Assembly (NCBI RefSeq): GCF_010122465.1 | Contig: NZ_WLZY01000004.1 | Span: 310,001 to 374,000, forward strand | Reading direction: 5' to 3' | Source of the DNA: Phytoactinopolyspora mesophila | GTDB lineage: Bacteria; Actinomycetota; Actinomycetes; Jiangellales; Jiangellaceae | DNA length: 64,000 nucleotides | In this document: one piece after another, positions 1 to 10,473 of the stretch | How the letters are laid out: each line of letters begins with the position of its first letter | Position numbering within the stretch: position 1 is the first letter of the stretch | The notes under the pieces: generated by a model | Database searches by the model: none | Seen by the model: only the letters and a program-made list of their open reading frames with translations | What the model was told of the DNA's origin: nothing | Program-made: the position numbers and the translations under genes

Positions 1-36
1 CGACTCAGCGCTGGTTTTGGGCCGGGGTCACGAGAC

Positions 37-777
37 ATGAACGGCATGGCTGCGGTTGGGCTGATCATTCCGGCTGCCGGGATGGGTGAACGCTTGGGTG
101 TAGGAGTGCCCAAAGCGTTGTACACGGTCGGTGGCCAGACGCTGCTCGGCCACGCGCTCAGGTCCAGCGTGGACTCCGGTGTGGTCTCGTCTGTGGTGAT
201 CGCCGCGCCGGTCGGGCTGGCCGGCAGAGTGCTGGACATCCTTCAGCCGCCGCTTCCCAGAACGGTCAACGTGCAGGTTGTTGATGGCGGCCGGTCCCGG
301 CAGGAGTCCGTGCGAGCCGCGCTGGCCGTGCTGCCGGAGAATCTGGATGTCGTGCTGGTACACGATGCCGCCCGGTGCCTGACGCCGGCAAAGATGTTCG
401 TGGACATCGCGCACGCTGTATGGAGCGGCCACGACGCCGTCGTTCCGGGTCTTCCTGTGGTCGACACCCTCAAACAGGTCAACGGTGCCGGCGAGGTGAC
501 CGGCACGCCGGATCGCTCTGTCTTGCGTGCCGTGCAGACCCCACAGGGCTTCCGTCGTGCGGTTCTCGAACGTGCTCACAACGCCGGAGCGCAGAACGGC
601 AGCGATGCCACGGACGACGCCGGCTTGGTGGAGCGTATGGGCTCCCCGGTGCACGTCGTTCCCGGTGACGAGGAAGCATTCAAGGTGACCCGGCCGCTGG
701 ATCTTCTACTGGCCGAAGCGGTGCTGGCCAGGCGCCGAGCCGCGGATGGGCCTGACGAGCCAGGTACTGAGCGTTGA
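37..777 (+). CDS. ispD: 2-C-methyl-D-erythritol 4-phosphate cytidylyltransferase
   Basis: Couples CTP to 2-C-methyl-D-erythritol 4-phosphate in the cytosolic MEP isoprenoid pathway. The 246-aa product has the N-terminal nucleotide-binding signature [11 protein letters not shown]...PK (residues 11-26, with Arg19 and Lys26 matching the catalytic Arg/Lys of the family), the LVHDAARCL segment near residue 107 and a C-terminal FKVTRPLDL motif. Length is normal. The start is ATG at 37; ATG at 46 is an alternative and neither has a strong ribosome site. It is followed directly by ispF. In actinobacteria carD usually precedes ispD, but only 36 bases are visible upstream. Confidence 0.95.
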   Translation: MNGMAAVGLIIPAAGMGERLGVGVPKALYTVGGQTLLGHALRSSVDSGVVSSVVIAAPVGLAGRVLDILQPPLPRTVNVQVVDGGRSRQESVRAALAVLPENLDVVLVHDAARCLTPAKMFVDIAHAVWSGHDAVVPGLPVVDTLKQVNGAGEVTGTPDRSVLRAVQTPQGFRRAVLERAHNAGAQNGSDATDDAGLVERMGSPVHVVPGDEEAFKVTRPLDLLLAEAVLARRRAADGPDEPGTER

Positions 778-808
778 TAGGCAGATCTCCGAGCCGGCGA
801 GCCGCCGC

Positions 809-1279
809 ATGATTCCCCGAGTAGGTATCGGCACTGACGTGCACCCGCTCGAGGCGGGCCGGCCGTGTTGGGTCGCGGGTCTCCTGTGGCCGGACGAGCC
901 TGCGGGTTGTGCAGGGCATTCCGACGGCGACGTCGCCGCGCACGCGGCATGTGATGCCGTGCTCTCGGCGGCGGGGTTGGGCGACGTTGGTGCGGTCTTC
1001 GGCACCGGCCGCCCGGAATGGGCCGGAGCCTCCGGGGTGACACTATTGACCGAGGTCGCCAGGTTAGTGCGGCAGGCATCCGGAACCATCGGCAATGTCA
1101 CTGTTCAAGTAATCGGCGACCGTCCCAAGATCGGGTCGCGGCGCGCGGAGGCGGAAAGTGTGCTGAGCCGAGCCGTGGGTGCACCGGTCAGCGTCAGTGG
1201 AACCACCACTGACGGGCTCGGCCTCACTGGCCGTGGGGAAGGGCTCGCCGCGGTTGCTGTCGCCTTAGTGAGTTTCTGA
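809..1279 (+). CDS. ispF: 2-C-methyl-D-erythritol 2,4-cyclodiphosphate synthase
   Basis: Converts CDP-methylerythritol 2-phosphate to the cyclodiphosphate, the step after IspE in the MEP pathway. The metal-binding GTDVHP motif sits at residues 8-13 and the HSDGD motif at 37-41. I chose ATG 809 because family homology begins at IPRVGIGTD. The open frame runs back to 746 inside ispD, but those extra residues do not look like IspF. The 156-aa length is normal. Its last 15 bases overlap the convergent PAP2 gene. Confidence 0.94.
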   Translation: MIPRVGIGTDVHPLEAGRPCWVAGLLWPDEPAGCAGHSDGDVAAHAACDAVLSAAGLGDVGAVFGTGRPEWAGASGVTLLTEVARLVRQASGTIGNVTVQVIGDRPKIGSRRAEAESVLSRAVGAPVSVSGTTTDGLGLTGRGEGLAAVAVALVSF

Positions 1280-2065
1280 CGGCCGGCTGGTGGGGCGCCC
1301 TAGCACCGGCCACGGAAGCGGCGCTCGCAGAATCGCGATGGCCACCGCGAGCGCCAGACCTCCGAGCAGCCAGCCACCAGGGATATCGCTGAACCAGTGG
1401 TAGTCGAGCAGTGTCATCAACATGCCCACGACGAACACCGCGCCGAATGCGACAGCCAACCAGTGCCGGAACAACCGGCGATTGGGTCGTCCGCCCCATG
1501 CGCTGAAGAGGACCACCACGATGAGAATCCAGGTGAGTGTGGCGTTGGCCGTGTGCCCGGATGGAAACGCCTGGCCCTCGCCGTGGAGGATGTCGATCCC
1601 GGTGTGCGGCGGGGTGCGGGACAAGCTGAACTTGATCCAGTAGCCGACGAAGAAGACGGTGGCCAGGCCGGCGCCGATGGCGATGAGCGGGCGGATATTG
1701 CGCTGGTTCCACGCTACCCATGCCCCAGTTGTCACCAGGATGGGCAGGGTGTAGAGCCGCTGGCCGCCCAGGCTGGCGATGCCGTTGAGAATGCCGCGGG
1801 CGATGCCTGAAGGTTGCCGCGGATCGACGTAGCTGTGCAGGGGCCAGTCCCAGGCGATGGCCGGTCCGCGCACCACCACCTGCCAGGTCAGCAAACCCAG
1901 CAACGCCGCGCTAGTGGCGCCGAGGATCAGCGGCAGTACCCACCACCGGGTGTTCTCCTGGTCGCCGGGCACCCGAAGGTGCATGTCAGCGCCATTCTCC
2001 GGCTTGCCGGCGGCAGGCAAGCCGGGGTCGCGATGATCCGGTTCGGACCGATCGACGTCGGACAC
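1265..2065 (-). CDS. PAP2-family membrane phosphatase
   Basis: Integral membrane phosphatase of the type 2 phosphatidic acid phosphatase family, probably acting on lipid phosphates or undecaprenyl pyrophosphate at the outer face of the membrane. About six hydrophobic helices are visible. The three catalytic blocks are a KFSLSRTPP motif, PSGHTAN, and [10 protein letters not shown] with the His and Asp of the third motif. The first 40 residues are polar and poorly conserved, so the GTG start at 2065 is uncertain. It is convergent with ispF and divergent from cysS. The substrate cannot be told from sequence. Confidence 0.85.
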   Translation of the reverse strand: MSDVDRSEPDHRDPGLPAAGKPENGADMHLRVPGDQENTRWWVLPLILGATSAALLGLLTWQVVVRGPAIAWDWPLHSYVDPRQPSGIARGILNGIASLGGQRLYTLPILVTTGAWVAWNQRNIRPLIAIGAGLATVFFVGYWIKFSLSRTPPHTGIDILHGEGQAFPSGHTANATLTWILIVVVLFSAWGGRPNRRLFRHWLAVAFGAVFVVGMLMTLLDYHWFSDIPGGWLLGGLALAVAIAILRAPLPWPVLGRPTSRPSETH

Positions 2066-2135
2066 AGGTGCTGCTCCACGGGTGTTCGGGGTCTGGGACA
2101 GTGCCGATAGCGGCCAGACTAGCTACCCTTGTCCG

Positions 2136-3557
2136 GTGAGTTTCCGCCTGTACGACACCGCCACGCGTCAGATCCGTGATTTCCTTCCCGTCAATCCGGG
2201 CAAAGTGGGCATCTATCACTGCGGTCTGACGGTACAGGGGCCTCCGCACGTGGGCCACATCCGGAAAGAGGTAGTTTTCGATGTCTTGCGGCGTTGGTTG
2301 GAGTATCGCGGTCTCGAAGTGACGATCGTGGCAAACGTCACCGACATCGACGACAAGATCTTGAACAAGTCGGCGGCCGAAGGTTATCCGTGGTGGGCGT
2401 GGGCCTATCAGAACGAGCGAGCGCTCGACGCCGCCTATGAGATCCTGGGCTGCACACCGGCCACCTACCAGCCCCGGGCAACCGGACATATTCCGGAGAT
2501 GGTCGAGCTGATGCAGGAGCTGCTGAAGCGCGGACACGCATATGAGGGCACCGACGGCTCCGGCGACGTCTACTTCGACGTGCGGTCGTGGCCCGACTAC
2601 GGTGAGCTGTCCGGCCAGAAGATCGAAGAGATGGAGCACGCCGCCGACGCCGACCCGCGGTGCAAGCGCGATCCACGCGACTTCGCCCTCTGGAAGGGCT
2701 ACAAACCGCATGAGCCGGTCACGGCATCCTGGCCGACGACGTTCGGTCGAGGCCGCCCGGGGTGGCACCTTGAATGCTCCGCGATGGCGGCGAAGTACCT
2801 CGGCGAAGAGTTCGACATCCACGGCGGCGGTCTCGACCTGCGCTTCCCGCATCACGAGAACGAGCTGGCCCAGTCACGCGCGGCAGGCCAGCGCTTCGCC
2901 CGGTATTGGATGCACAACGCCCTGGTGACTCAAGCCGGCGAGAAGATGAGTAAGTCGCTCGGCAATTCGCTGCTGGTGTCGGAGGTGATCCGGCGGATCC
3001 GTCCGGTCGAGCTGCGCTATTACCTGCTGGCGGCGCACTATCGGAGCAACATCGAGGTCTCGGACGAATCGATGGCGGCCGACGCCGCCGCGTTCCGTCG
3101 GCTCGAAGGGTACGTGATCCGTGCCGCGGAGTTCGTGCCGGGTGTCGCGCCCGCTGACAAGGTCCCGCGTGAGTTCGCCACGGCGATGGACGACGATCTG
3201 TCGGTGCCGCAGGCGCTGGCGGTGCTCTTCGACTCCGTCCGGGCCGGCAACAGCTACCTTGCCGCCGACCAGCGCAGCGAGGTCGCGCGGAATCTCGCCG
3301 ACGTCCGGGCCATGCTGGGTGTACTGGGGCTCGATCCGCTCGCCGAGCCGTGGGTCGGCCTGGATTCGGTGGGTAGCTCCGGCGACCGGCTGCGCCGCGT
3401 CGTGGAGGGTCTGGTCGACACCTTGCTGGAGCAGCGGCAGGAGGCGCGCAAGCGCAAAGACTTCGCCGCGGCCGACGCACTTCGGGACCGGCTCGGCGAG
3501 CTGGGTATTGTCGTAGAGGACGGACCGTCCGGAACACGGTGGGAGCTGGCTGACTGA
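2136..3557 (+). CDS. cysS: Cysteinyl-tRNA synthetase
   Basis: Charges tRNA-Cys. A class I synthetase with the HVGH nucleotide motif (residues 38-41), zinc-ligand candidates Cys29, the CSAMA Cys and the HHENE His, and KMSKS near residue 270. I chose GTG 2136 because conserved sequence starts at [11 protein letters not shown]; the frame is open to 2082, but the extra 18 residues are not family-like. A TAGCTA hexamer at 2120-2125, about 10 bases upstream, suggests leaderless or near-leaderless transcription (inference). The 473-aa length fits. The stop overlaps the rlmB start by one base. Confidence 0.96.
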   Translation: MSFRLYDTATRQIRDFLPVNPGKVGIYHCGLTVQGPPHVGHIRKEVVFDVLRRWLEYRGLEVTIVANVTDIDDKILNKSAAEGYPWWAWAYQNERALDAAYEILGCTPATYQPRATGHIPEMVELMQELLKRGHAYEGTDGSGDVYFDVRSWPDYGELSGQKIEEMEHAADADPRCKRDPRDFALWKGYKPHEPVTASWPTTFGRGRPGWHLECSAMAAKYLGEEFDIHGGGLDLRFPHHENELAQSRAAGQRFARYWMHNALVTQAGEKMSKSLGNSLLVSEVIRRIRPVELRYYLLAAHYRSNIEVSDESMAADAAAFRRLEGYVIRAAEFVPGVAPADKVPREFATAMDDDLSVPQALAVLFDSVRAGNSYLAADQRSEVARNLADVRAMLGVLGLDPLAEPWVGLDSVGSSGDRLRRVVEGLVDTLLEQRQEARKRKDFAAADALRDRLGELGIVVEDGPSGTRWELAD

Positions 3558-4522
3558 TGCCTGGAAATTCGCGACGACGCGGAGCGATGCGCAAGCCCGG
3601 CACCAAGAAGGGCATGCAGGTGGGCTCCGGTGGTCAGCGCCGTCGTGGTTTGCAGGGTAAGGGGCCTACGCCACGGGCCGAAGAGAGAACCAGCCATCCG
3701 GCGGCGCGACAGTCGGCGAAGAAGCAGAAGTCCGGCGCCACGCAGACGCCCCGCAGGTCGTCCACCGAGCGTGGTCGCCCGGGCACGACTGAAACCGTAG
3801 CGGGGCGCAACTCCGTCGTGGAGGCGCTGCGTGCCGACGTGCCGGTCAAAGCGCTGTACGTGGCTGAGCGGATCGATAACGACGACCGCGTGCGGGAGGT
3901 CCTGCGCATCGCGTCGGATCGCCGGCTTCCGTTGCTGGAAGCGCCGCGATCGGAGCTGGATCGCGTCACCGGCGGCGCCGTGCATCAAGGCCTGGCGCTC
4001 ACGCTTCCGCCGTATCAGTACGCCGAGCCGGCAGACTTGCTCGAGACGGCTCATGAGGCTGGCGAGTCGCCGCTGGTTGTCGCGCTCGACGGCGTCACCG
4101 ATCCGCGCAACCTGGGTGCCGTCGTCCGATCTTCGGCCGCGTTCGGCGCGCACGGCGTCGTGGTGCCGGAACGTCGCAGCGCTGGTATGACAGCGGGTGC
4201 ATGGAAGACATCCGCCGGCGCGGCCGCGCGGCTTCCGGTCGCCCGAGCCGTCAACTTGGCCCGGCAGCTGCGCGCCTACCAGGACGCGGGCCTGTTCGTC
4301 GTCGGTCTCGACAGCACGGGTGAGATGGAGATCGCCGACGTCGCGGCGTTGACCGAACCCCTGTGCCTGGTGATCGGCTCGGAGGGAGCGGGCATGTCGA
4401 GGGTGGTCAGTCAGGCCTGTGACCTCGTGGTGAGAATCCCGATCACACGCGAGGTCGAGTCGCTGAACGCGGGTGTGGCGGCCGGCGTGGCCCTGTACGA
4501 GATCGCCCGTGCGCGTAGCTGA
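3557..4522 (+). CDS. rlmB: 23S rRNA (guanosine-2'-O)-methyltransferase, RlmB/TrmH family
   Basis: SPOUT-fold methyltransferase predicted to 2'-O-methylate a guanosine in 23S rRNA using SAM. The three SPOUT motifs are clear: DPRNLGAVVRSS, VIGSEGAGMSR and IPITREVESLNAGVAAGVALYE's Leu-Asn core. A very basic, low-complexity extension of about 75 residues precedes the substrate-binding domain, as is common in actinobacterial members. The gene overlaps the end of cysS by one base, so the two are probably co-transcribed and translationally coupled. Confidence 0.93.
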   Translation: MPGNSRRRGAMRKPGTKKGMQVGSGGQRRRGLQGKGPTPRAEERTSHPAARQSAKKQKSGATQTPRRSSTERGRPGTTETVAGRNSVVEALRADVPVKALYVAERIDNDDRVREVLRIASDRRLPLLEAPRSELDRVTGGAVHQGLALTLPPYQYAEPADLLETAHEAGESPLVVALDGVTDPRNLGAVVRSSAAFGAHGVVVPERRSAGMTAGAWKTSAGAAARLPVARAVNLARQLRAYQDAGLFVVGLDSTGEMEIADVAALTEPLCLVIGSEGAGMSRVVSQACDLVVRIPITREVESLNAGVAAGVALYEIARARS

Positions 4523-4695
4523 ATCCGTCTCCTCAGTTCACTGAGCATGCCAGCGCATCGAATGCGCTATGCTTGCGGCTGCCCTCGCGGGGCTTGTGAT
4601 GCGGGTCACCACCTGCCATCGCGGCCCGCTGAGGCAACGACCACCGTCGGCGGGGCGATCTCCGGCCGGCGCGCGAGCCGTGGAGGTACAAGGAC

Positions 4696-5856
4696 GTGCC
4701 AGTCGAACGTATGCTGCCCACTCCCGAGTCCAAGGATCTGCTATCGCTGGTCAGGGACATCGCCGACTCGGAGTTGGCGCCCAGGGCCGACGCCGCCGAG
4801 GCGGCCGCCGAGTACCCGCGGGGGCTGGTGCGCCTCTTGGGTCGATCCGGTTTGCTCGGGTTGCCCTACAGCGCCGATTACGGCGGTGCCGAGCAGCCTT
4901 ATCAGGTCTATCTCCAAATGCTCGAGGAGATCGCGGCGCGCTGGGCGACGGTAGCGCTCACCGTCAGCGTCCACACGCTCTCATGCTGGCCACTTGCCGC
5001 ATACGGCACTCTCGAGCAGCGCAAGCGCTGGCTGCCGGATATGGTCGGCGGCGAGTTGCTCGGCGCGTACTGCCTCTCGGAGCCGCATGCGGGTTCGGAC
5101 GCAGCCGCGCTGTCCACTCGCGCCGTCAGCCGCGGTGAGGACTACATCCTGAGCGGCACCAAGGCGTGGATCACCCATGGTGGGCATGCCGACTTTTACA
5201 CGGTGTTCGCCCGTACGTCCGACGATGGTCCACGCGGTATCTCTTGCTTCGTGGTGCCTGCGGATTCCGAAGGGCTGTCTTTCGGTGCTCCAGAGAAGAA
5301 GATGGGCCTCACGGGCTCGCCAACCACTCTGGTGCACTTCGACGGTGTCCGTGTTCCCGGCGAGCGCCGAATCGGTGAAGAAGGCGCCGGCTTCGGGCTC
5401 GCGCTGGAGGCACTCGACTCCGGCAGGCTAGGCGTGGCGGCTATCGCCACCGGCCTGGCCCAGGCCGCGCTGGACGCTGCCGTGGCCTACGCGAGGCAGC
5501 GCGAGCAATTCGGCCGGCCGATCATCGGTCATCAAGGGCTGGGCTTCATGCTGGCCGACATGGCCGTCGCGGTGGAGTCGGCCCGCGCCACCTATCTCGT
5601 GGCTGCTCACCGGCGAGACGCCGGATTGCCGTACCGGCATCAGGCCAGCGCCGCGAAGCTGGTCGCCACCGACGCCGCGATGAAGGTCACCACCGACGCG
5701 ATCCAGGTCTTCGGCGGGGCCGGCTACACCCGGGACTTCCCGGTGGAGCGCTACTTCCGGGAGGCGAAGATCATGCAGATATTCGAGGGCACCAATCAGA
5801 TTCAGCGCATGGTGATCGCCCGCAGTCTCGAACGAGGGGACACGACCGAGCGCTAA
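4696..5856 (+). CDS. Acyl-CoA dehydrogenase
   Basis: FAD-dependent acyl-CoA dehydrogenase of normal length (386 aa) with a complete family pattern: N-terminal helical domain, the CLSEPHAGSDAAAL flavin-binding beta-domain signature, and the C-terminal QIFEGTNQIQR motif that supplies the catalytic Glu. The closest functional class is the short/branched-chain group, but the substrate is not predictable. The start is GTG 4696 with GGAGG at 4682-4686. Its 3' end overlaps the convergent DUF6221 gene by four bases. Confidence 0.9.
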   Translation: MPVERMLPTPESKDLLSLVRDIADSELAPRADAAEAAAEYPRGLVRLLGRSGLLGLPYSADYGGAEQPYQVYLQMLEEIAARWATVALTVSVHTLSCWPLAAYGTLEQRKRWLPDMVGGELLGAYCLSEPHAGSDAAALSTRAVSRGEDYILSGTKAWITHGGHADFYTVFARTSDDGPRGISCFVVPADSEGLSFGAPEKKMGLTGSPTTLVHFDGVRVPGERRIGEEGAGFGLALEALDSGRLGVAAIATGLAQAALDAAVAYARQREQFGRPIIGHQGLGFMLADMAVAVESARATYLVAAHRRDAGLPYRHQASAAKLVATDAAMKVTTDAIQVFGGAGYTRDFPVERYFREAKIMQIFEGTNQIQRMVIARSLERGDTTER

Positions 5857-6272
5857 CGGTCACACTCAGACGCCCAGTCTGGGTCGTAGTCCTGGTGGTC
5901 GTCCCATGCGGTGGCCAGGATGCACAGCACGATGGTGGCCGCGCTGCCCATGCAGGGCGGTTCCTCTTCCATCTCACGCCAAGTGGCACATTGTTCGATC
6001 AGAGCGCGCTTGGCGGCAATGTCGGCGAGCACCCGTGCGGGCGAGTGCAGGGCTACGTGCCAGCCGGCGCCTTCGAGCTCGCCTACCACCGGTGCGGCGA
6101 TCACCATTTCGTCCGGTGTGACCGACACCGGCGGAGGTGGCGGCTCGAGGACGACATCTCCGCCGGTTTCGACGCCCCAACGGGCGCCGCCGACCGCGTA
6201 AGCCGCGTTGCGCGCCGCGGTCTCCATCTCCTCGAGCCGGGCGCGTAGAAAAGTGATCAGGTCGACGCTCAT
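5853..6272 (-). CDS. DUF6221-type protein of unknown function
   Basis: A 139-aa acidic protein beginning SVDLITFLRARLEEMET, with a proline run PPPPP near residue 47 and a short conserved WASECDR end. It resembles the actinobacterial DUF6221 family, often found in accessory or phage-like regions and without known function. The ATG at 6272 is chosen because its first bases overlap the stop of the upstream microprotein (ATGA), indicating coupled translation. The longer frame to 6344 is the microprotein read in another frame. Confidence 0.7.
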   Translation of the reverse strand: MSVDLITFLRARLEEMETAARNAAYAVGGARWGVETGGDVVLEPPPPPVSVTPDEMVIAAPVVGELEGAGWHVALHSPARVLADIAAKRALIEQCATWREMEEEPPCMGSAATIVLCILATAWDDHQDYDPDWASECDR

Positions 6273-6445
6273 CGTGGCTTCCGTAGCTCTTCCGGCACGG
6301 TCGACTCGTCCGGTGCGGCGGTGCACGAACCGCAGCTCGCGCATTGGGTGACATCCATGGTGAAGCCGGAGGGGAAGCGGACAGTCCGGGTTTCGAGGAT
6401 GCAGTCACCGTGCCGCGGTTTCATACACCGATACTCATCCATCAT
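6269..6445 (-). CDS. Cys-rich 58-aa microprotein
   Basis: Short gene read directly from the sequence: ATG at 6445, TGA at 6269-6271, 58 residues. It has a GGAAGGAGT ribosome site 7 bases before the start and ends in an ATGA overlap with the DUF6221 gene, both strong signs of a real gene. It carries Cys7, Cys15 and a tight CASCGSC cluster near residues 35-41, suggesting a small metal site or redox centre. ATG 6442 is an alternative start. I do not recognise the family. Confidence 0.65.
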   Translation of the reverse strand: MMDEYRCMKPRHGDCILETRTVRFPSGFTMDVTQCASCGSCTAAPDESTVPEELRKPR

Positions 6446-6506
6446 TTGGTGACTCCTTCCGTTAGAGGAGCACAGTACACCTACATGCGAAGAGATATGA
6501 AGACCT

Positions 6507-6530
6507 ATATAGAGATGGACTTCTCTATAT
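6507..6530. promoter_or_regulatory. Palindromic operator candidate between divergent small genes
   Basis: Perfect 9-bp inverted repeat (ATATAGAGA at 6507-6515, TCTCTATAT at 6522-6530) separated by TGGACT, extended by CC/GG pairs after one mismatch. It lies in an A/T-rich gap unlike the surrounding GC-rich DNA and overlaps the first bases of the ribbon-helix-helix gene, a classic place for autoregulation. Confidence 0.6.
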
Positions 6531-6678
6531 GGGAATGGCCAAGGCTATATATGTGAAAGACCGTGACGTCGAGCTGTGGCGACGCGCCGAACTGTACGCC
6601 GAATCCCGGCGGTTGACGATGTCCGCGCTGGTTCTCACCGCTCTAGAGCGCTTCCTGGAGAGCGCCGAGCGTGAATGA
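6529..6678 (+). CDS. Small ribbon-helix-helix (CopG/Arc-like) DNA-binding protein
   Basis: A 49-aa protein (47 aa from ATG 6535). The pattern is a short beta strand, KAIYVKDRDVELW, followed by RRAELYAESRRLTMSALVLTALERFLE, which matches the strand-helix-helix layout of MetJ/Arc/CopG repressors, many of which are antitoxins. It is divergent from the Cys-rich microprotein and preceded by a palindrome, so it probably represses itself and perhaps its neighbours. No clear ribosome site is visible. No toxin-like partner was recognised next to it. Confidence 0.6.
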   Translation: MGMAKAIYVKDRDVELWRRAELYAESRRLTMSALVLTALERFLESAERE

Positions 6679-6800
6679 ATCGCGACGTCCAGGCGTCATC
6701 CATCCGCCCGGGCATGACCAACCGAGCTTCGCCCCGGCCGGCGCGTCACCCGCAGTGACGGCCGAGTACCACTAGCGACGCGAACTTCCGGTCCGCGTCA

Positions 6801-8075
6801 CTAGAACTGGTCCCACGGGACGCGAAACGGCTGTGTCTCCTCCGGATCTTCCGAGGTGCCGCCGAGGATGGCCAGCTCGTCGGGCTTGTGACGGAGCACG
6901 TTCTCGACGTAGTCCTCAGCTGCTTCAGCGATGCCGACGTCGTGGCCGGCCTGCTCCGACAGGTACCACCGATGCTCCAGGACCTCATGGAAAATCTCCG
7001 GTGCCTCGAGCTTGCCGCGGAACTCGCGGGGGATTGCCCGCACTACCGGCTCGAAGCAGTCCATGACCCATGCGTTCGCGACGATCTCCTCGTCCTCACC
7101 TTGTTGCTCGGTCTCGGCGGCATAGGCGTCCAGGTCATTGAGCAGCCGTCGGGCTTGGTTCTCCTGAGCATCGATGCCGGTGAGCCGCAGCAGCCGGCGC
7201 GAGTGGTGTCCGGCGTCGACCACCTTCGGCTGGACGCGTACCGTCCGGCCCCCGATGTCGGTCACGATGTCGAGCTCGGCGACGTCGAATCCCAGCTCAT
7301 TGAGTCGTTCGACCCGGCGGGCGATCCTCCAGCGTTCATTGACGTCGAACGCTTCCCACTCGGTGAGCTCTGACCACAGCGCATGGTAGCGCTTGACCAC
7401 GTGGTCGCTGGTGGCGATCGGATCGACCGAGTCGTCGAGATAGCCCGCCGCGGCGAGGTCCATCATCTCGCCGGCGATGTTCACCCTGGCGATGTCGATG
7501 TCGTGGTGGCGTTGCCCGTCGCTGAGTTCGTTGTGGAGTTCCCCGGTCTCCGCGTCGACGAGATACGCGGCGAACGCACCGGCATCGCGCCGGAAGAGAG
7601 TGTTCGACAAAGAGCAGTCGCCCCAATAGAAGCCGAGCAGGTGCAGGCGGCCGATCAGCACGACAAGAGCATCGATGAGCCGTTCGACGGTGTCCCTGCG
7701 CATCATGCGAGCGAACAGGGCACGGTACGGCAGAGAAAACTGCAGATGCCGGGTCACGAGGATCGAGTCGAGTGGGGATCCGTCCGGCGCCTGCCGCCCG
7801 CTGACCACGCCGACGGCCTGAACGGACGGAACCTCGAGACGCTCCAGGTCCCGCAGCAGCCGGTACTCGCGGTCCGCGTACGCCTGTACCACTTCTTTCA
7901 GGGCGTAGATCCGCCCACCCAGCCGGGTGAAGCGGACAACATGGCGCGAAATGCCGCGAGGCAGCGCGACCAGGTACCACTCCGGCCATTCCTCGAGGGG
8001 CATGTCCCACGGCAGGTCCAGCAGCGCCTGTTGTTCCTGCGGTGTGGCCAGAATGCGCAGTTCCATAGAGCACAT
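6801..8075 (-). CDS. DUF4032 protein with kinase-like catalytic loop
   Basis: A 424-aa cytosolic protein. The N-terminal half looks like a lipopolysaccharide-kinase/WaaP-type phosphotransferase fold: a GRIYALKEV lysine segment near residue 56 and a YWGDCSLSNTLF catalytic loop near residue 168 with DxxxxN spacing. The C-terminal half is the actinobacterial DUF4032 region. The phosphorylated substrate is unknown. Start choices are ATG 8075 and ATG 8066; a TAGTAC stretch just upstream would fit a leaderless transcript. Confidence 0.72.
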   Translation of the reverse strand: MCSMELRILATPQEQQALLDLPWDMPLEEWPEWYLVALPRGISRHVVRFTRLGGRIYALKEVVQAYADREYRLLRDLERLEVPSVQAVGVVSGRQAPDGSPLDSILVTRHLQFSLPYRALFARMMRRDTVERLIDALVVLIGRLHLLGFYWGDCSLSNTLFRRDAGAFAAYLVDAETGELHNELSDGQRHHDIDIARVNIAGEMMDLAAAGYLDDSVDPIATSDHVVKRYHALWSELTEWEAFDVNERWRIARRVERLNELGFDVAELDIVTDIGGRTVRVQPKVVDAGHHSRRLLRLTGIDAQENQARRLLNDLDAYAAETEQQGEDEEIVANAWVMDCFEPVVRAIPREFRGKLEAPEIFHEVLEHRWYLSEQAGHDVGIAEAAEDYVENVLRHKPDELAILGGTSEDPEETQPFRVPWDQF

Positions 8076-8095
8076 TGTGTACTAGTGCCCACTCA

Positions 8096-8208
8096 GCTCC
8101 GGCAATTGGAATCCCTCCCCGCCCAGCAGACTCGGTCGGAGGAGGCTTCGCCATTGGCCTTCCTCGCTGATGCCCACCACGCCAGGGAGGGGTTCCAATT
8201 GCCGGAGC
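8096..8208. repeat. Intergenic palindromic element R1 (GCTCCGGCAA family)
   Basis: A 113-bp unit bounded by inverted arms: GCTCCGGCAATTGGAATCCC at the left and the complement (GGGGTTCCAATTGCCGGAGC) ending at 8208. The interior holds GCCCAGCAGACTCGGTCGG and GCCCACCAC, which recur in related units at 11788-11954 and about 60055-60150. It lies in the gap between DUF4032 and MsiK and has no credible gene. Confidence 0.75.
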
Positions 8209-8515
8209 AGAGTGGGCTGCGACCTTGGGCGTACCCGCAACTGCTGTGGTGGTGGGAGCATGGGGCCGCCATGGAGAGGTCCCAATCACCGGAGCCGATA
8301 GGTGGTATCAGCTCGGAGGCAACTGCTGGGGCGGTGGGAGCAAGGGGGCGGTCGGAGGAGGCTTCGCCATTGGCCTTCCTCGCTGATGCCCACCACGCCA
8401 GGGAGGGGTTCCAATTGCAGGAGCAGAGTGGGCTGCGACCTTGGGCGTACCCGCAACTGCTGTGGTGGTGGGAGCATGGGGCCGCCATGGAGAGATTCCA
8501 ATCCCCGAAGCCGAG
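8134..8515. repeat. Direct duplication of about 166 bp, offset 216 bp
   Basis: Bases 8134-8299 are repeated almost exactly at 8350-8515, both starting GGTCGGAGGAGGCTTCGCC. The copies diverge slightly at the far end and at one base of the GCCGGAGC motif (GCAGGAGC in copy two). Each copy carries the right arm of R1 plus about 90 bp of extra sequence. The 8076-8628 gap between genes is otherwise filled only by this repeat and a terminator. Confidence 0.8.
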
Positions 8516-8566
8516 CCGTCGCCCCCGATGCGCTTAGAGGAACTGCGACAGGAGAAGCATGCGAAA

Positions 8567-8600
8567 GGGCGGGCCTGCTGGCAATCCAGCAGGCCCGCCC
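8567..8600 (-). terminator. Hairpin terminator downstream of msiK-like gene
   Basis: Perfect 15-bp stem (GGGCGGGCCTGCTGG, loop CAAT, then its complement), 28 bases beyond the stop of the ABC ATPase gene. Confidence 0.8.
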
Positions 8601-8628
8601 GTTCAACGGATAGCGTTCAGGTGATCTT

Positions 8629-9753
<1,125 letters not shown>

Positions 9754-9971
9754 GGTGCTGTGTTCCCTTCACCGGCAGGTACGTGCCGGACGATCCGTAG
9801 TGAAGTGGATAGGTATGAAGTTTTCCACCGCATGGGTGTCTTGTGACGATACACGGACGGTTGGATCGGCGCCATCGTGGGTTGTTTGCCAAGAAGGGCT
9901 TTCGCTACCGCCCGATACGCCGTACGGTGCAAAAGCACGAGGTGTGCTCCGAGACGCTCAGGAGGCTCCCC

Positions 9972-10409
9972 ATGCACGTATCCGATTTGATTCGCGCCAA
10001 GGGCAGTGATGTCGTCACCGTGTCGCCGGACGACGACATCCGCAGGCTGCTCGCGGTTCTGGCAGAGCACCATATCGGCGCCACGGTCGTGGCGGCCGGC
10101 GACGGCTCCATCGCGGGCATCGTTTCGGAAAGAGACGTGGTGCGGGCGATGGCCCGGCAGGGCGCGTCGATCCTGTCCGACCCGGTCTCGTCGATCATGA
10201 CGTCCGATGTGCAGACGTGTCAGCCGGAGACCGGCCTGGAAGAGTTGTCCAGGGTGATGACCGACGGCCGCTTCCGGCACGTTCCAGTCGTCGTCGAGGG
10301 AAGGCTGGTCGGCATCGTCAGCATCGGCGACGTCGTCAAGAGCCGGATCACCGAGCTCGAGGTCGAAAGAGACTCGTTGTCCTCGTACATCCGGACAGCA
10401 TCGACGTGA
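9972..10409 (+). CDS. CBS-domain protein
   Basis: A 145-aa protein made of two CBS motifs (about residues 8-60 and 72-125), a module that binds adenosyl nucleotides and senses energy state. There is no attached catalytic domain. ATG 9972 with AGGAGG at 9960-9965 gives a start that begins at HVSDLIRAKG; the open frame upstream to 9843 is unlikely to be translated. Similar stand-alone proteins in actinobacteria are linked to stress or hypoxia responses, but the role here is unknown. Confidence 0.85.
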   Translation: MHVSDLIRAKGSDVVTVSPDDDIRRLLAVLAEHHIGATVVAAGDGSIAGIVSERDVVRAMARQGASILSDPVSSIMTSDVQTCQPETGLEELSRVMTDGRFRHVPVVVEGRLVGIVSIGDVVKSRITELEVERDSLSSYIRTAST

Positions 10410-10473
10410 TCAACATGAGCGAAACTGCGCCTTGGTCCTGACGGCTGAACTCCGCGGTGGACAATAGCTATTG

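Noticed and set aside
7383-8537. 384-residue plus-strand frame through the repeat region
   Set aside because: Its first half is antisense to the DUF4032 gene and the rest is the translated 166-bp duplication, seen as a repeated peptide.
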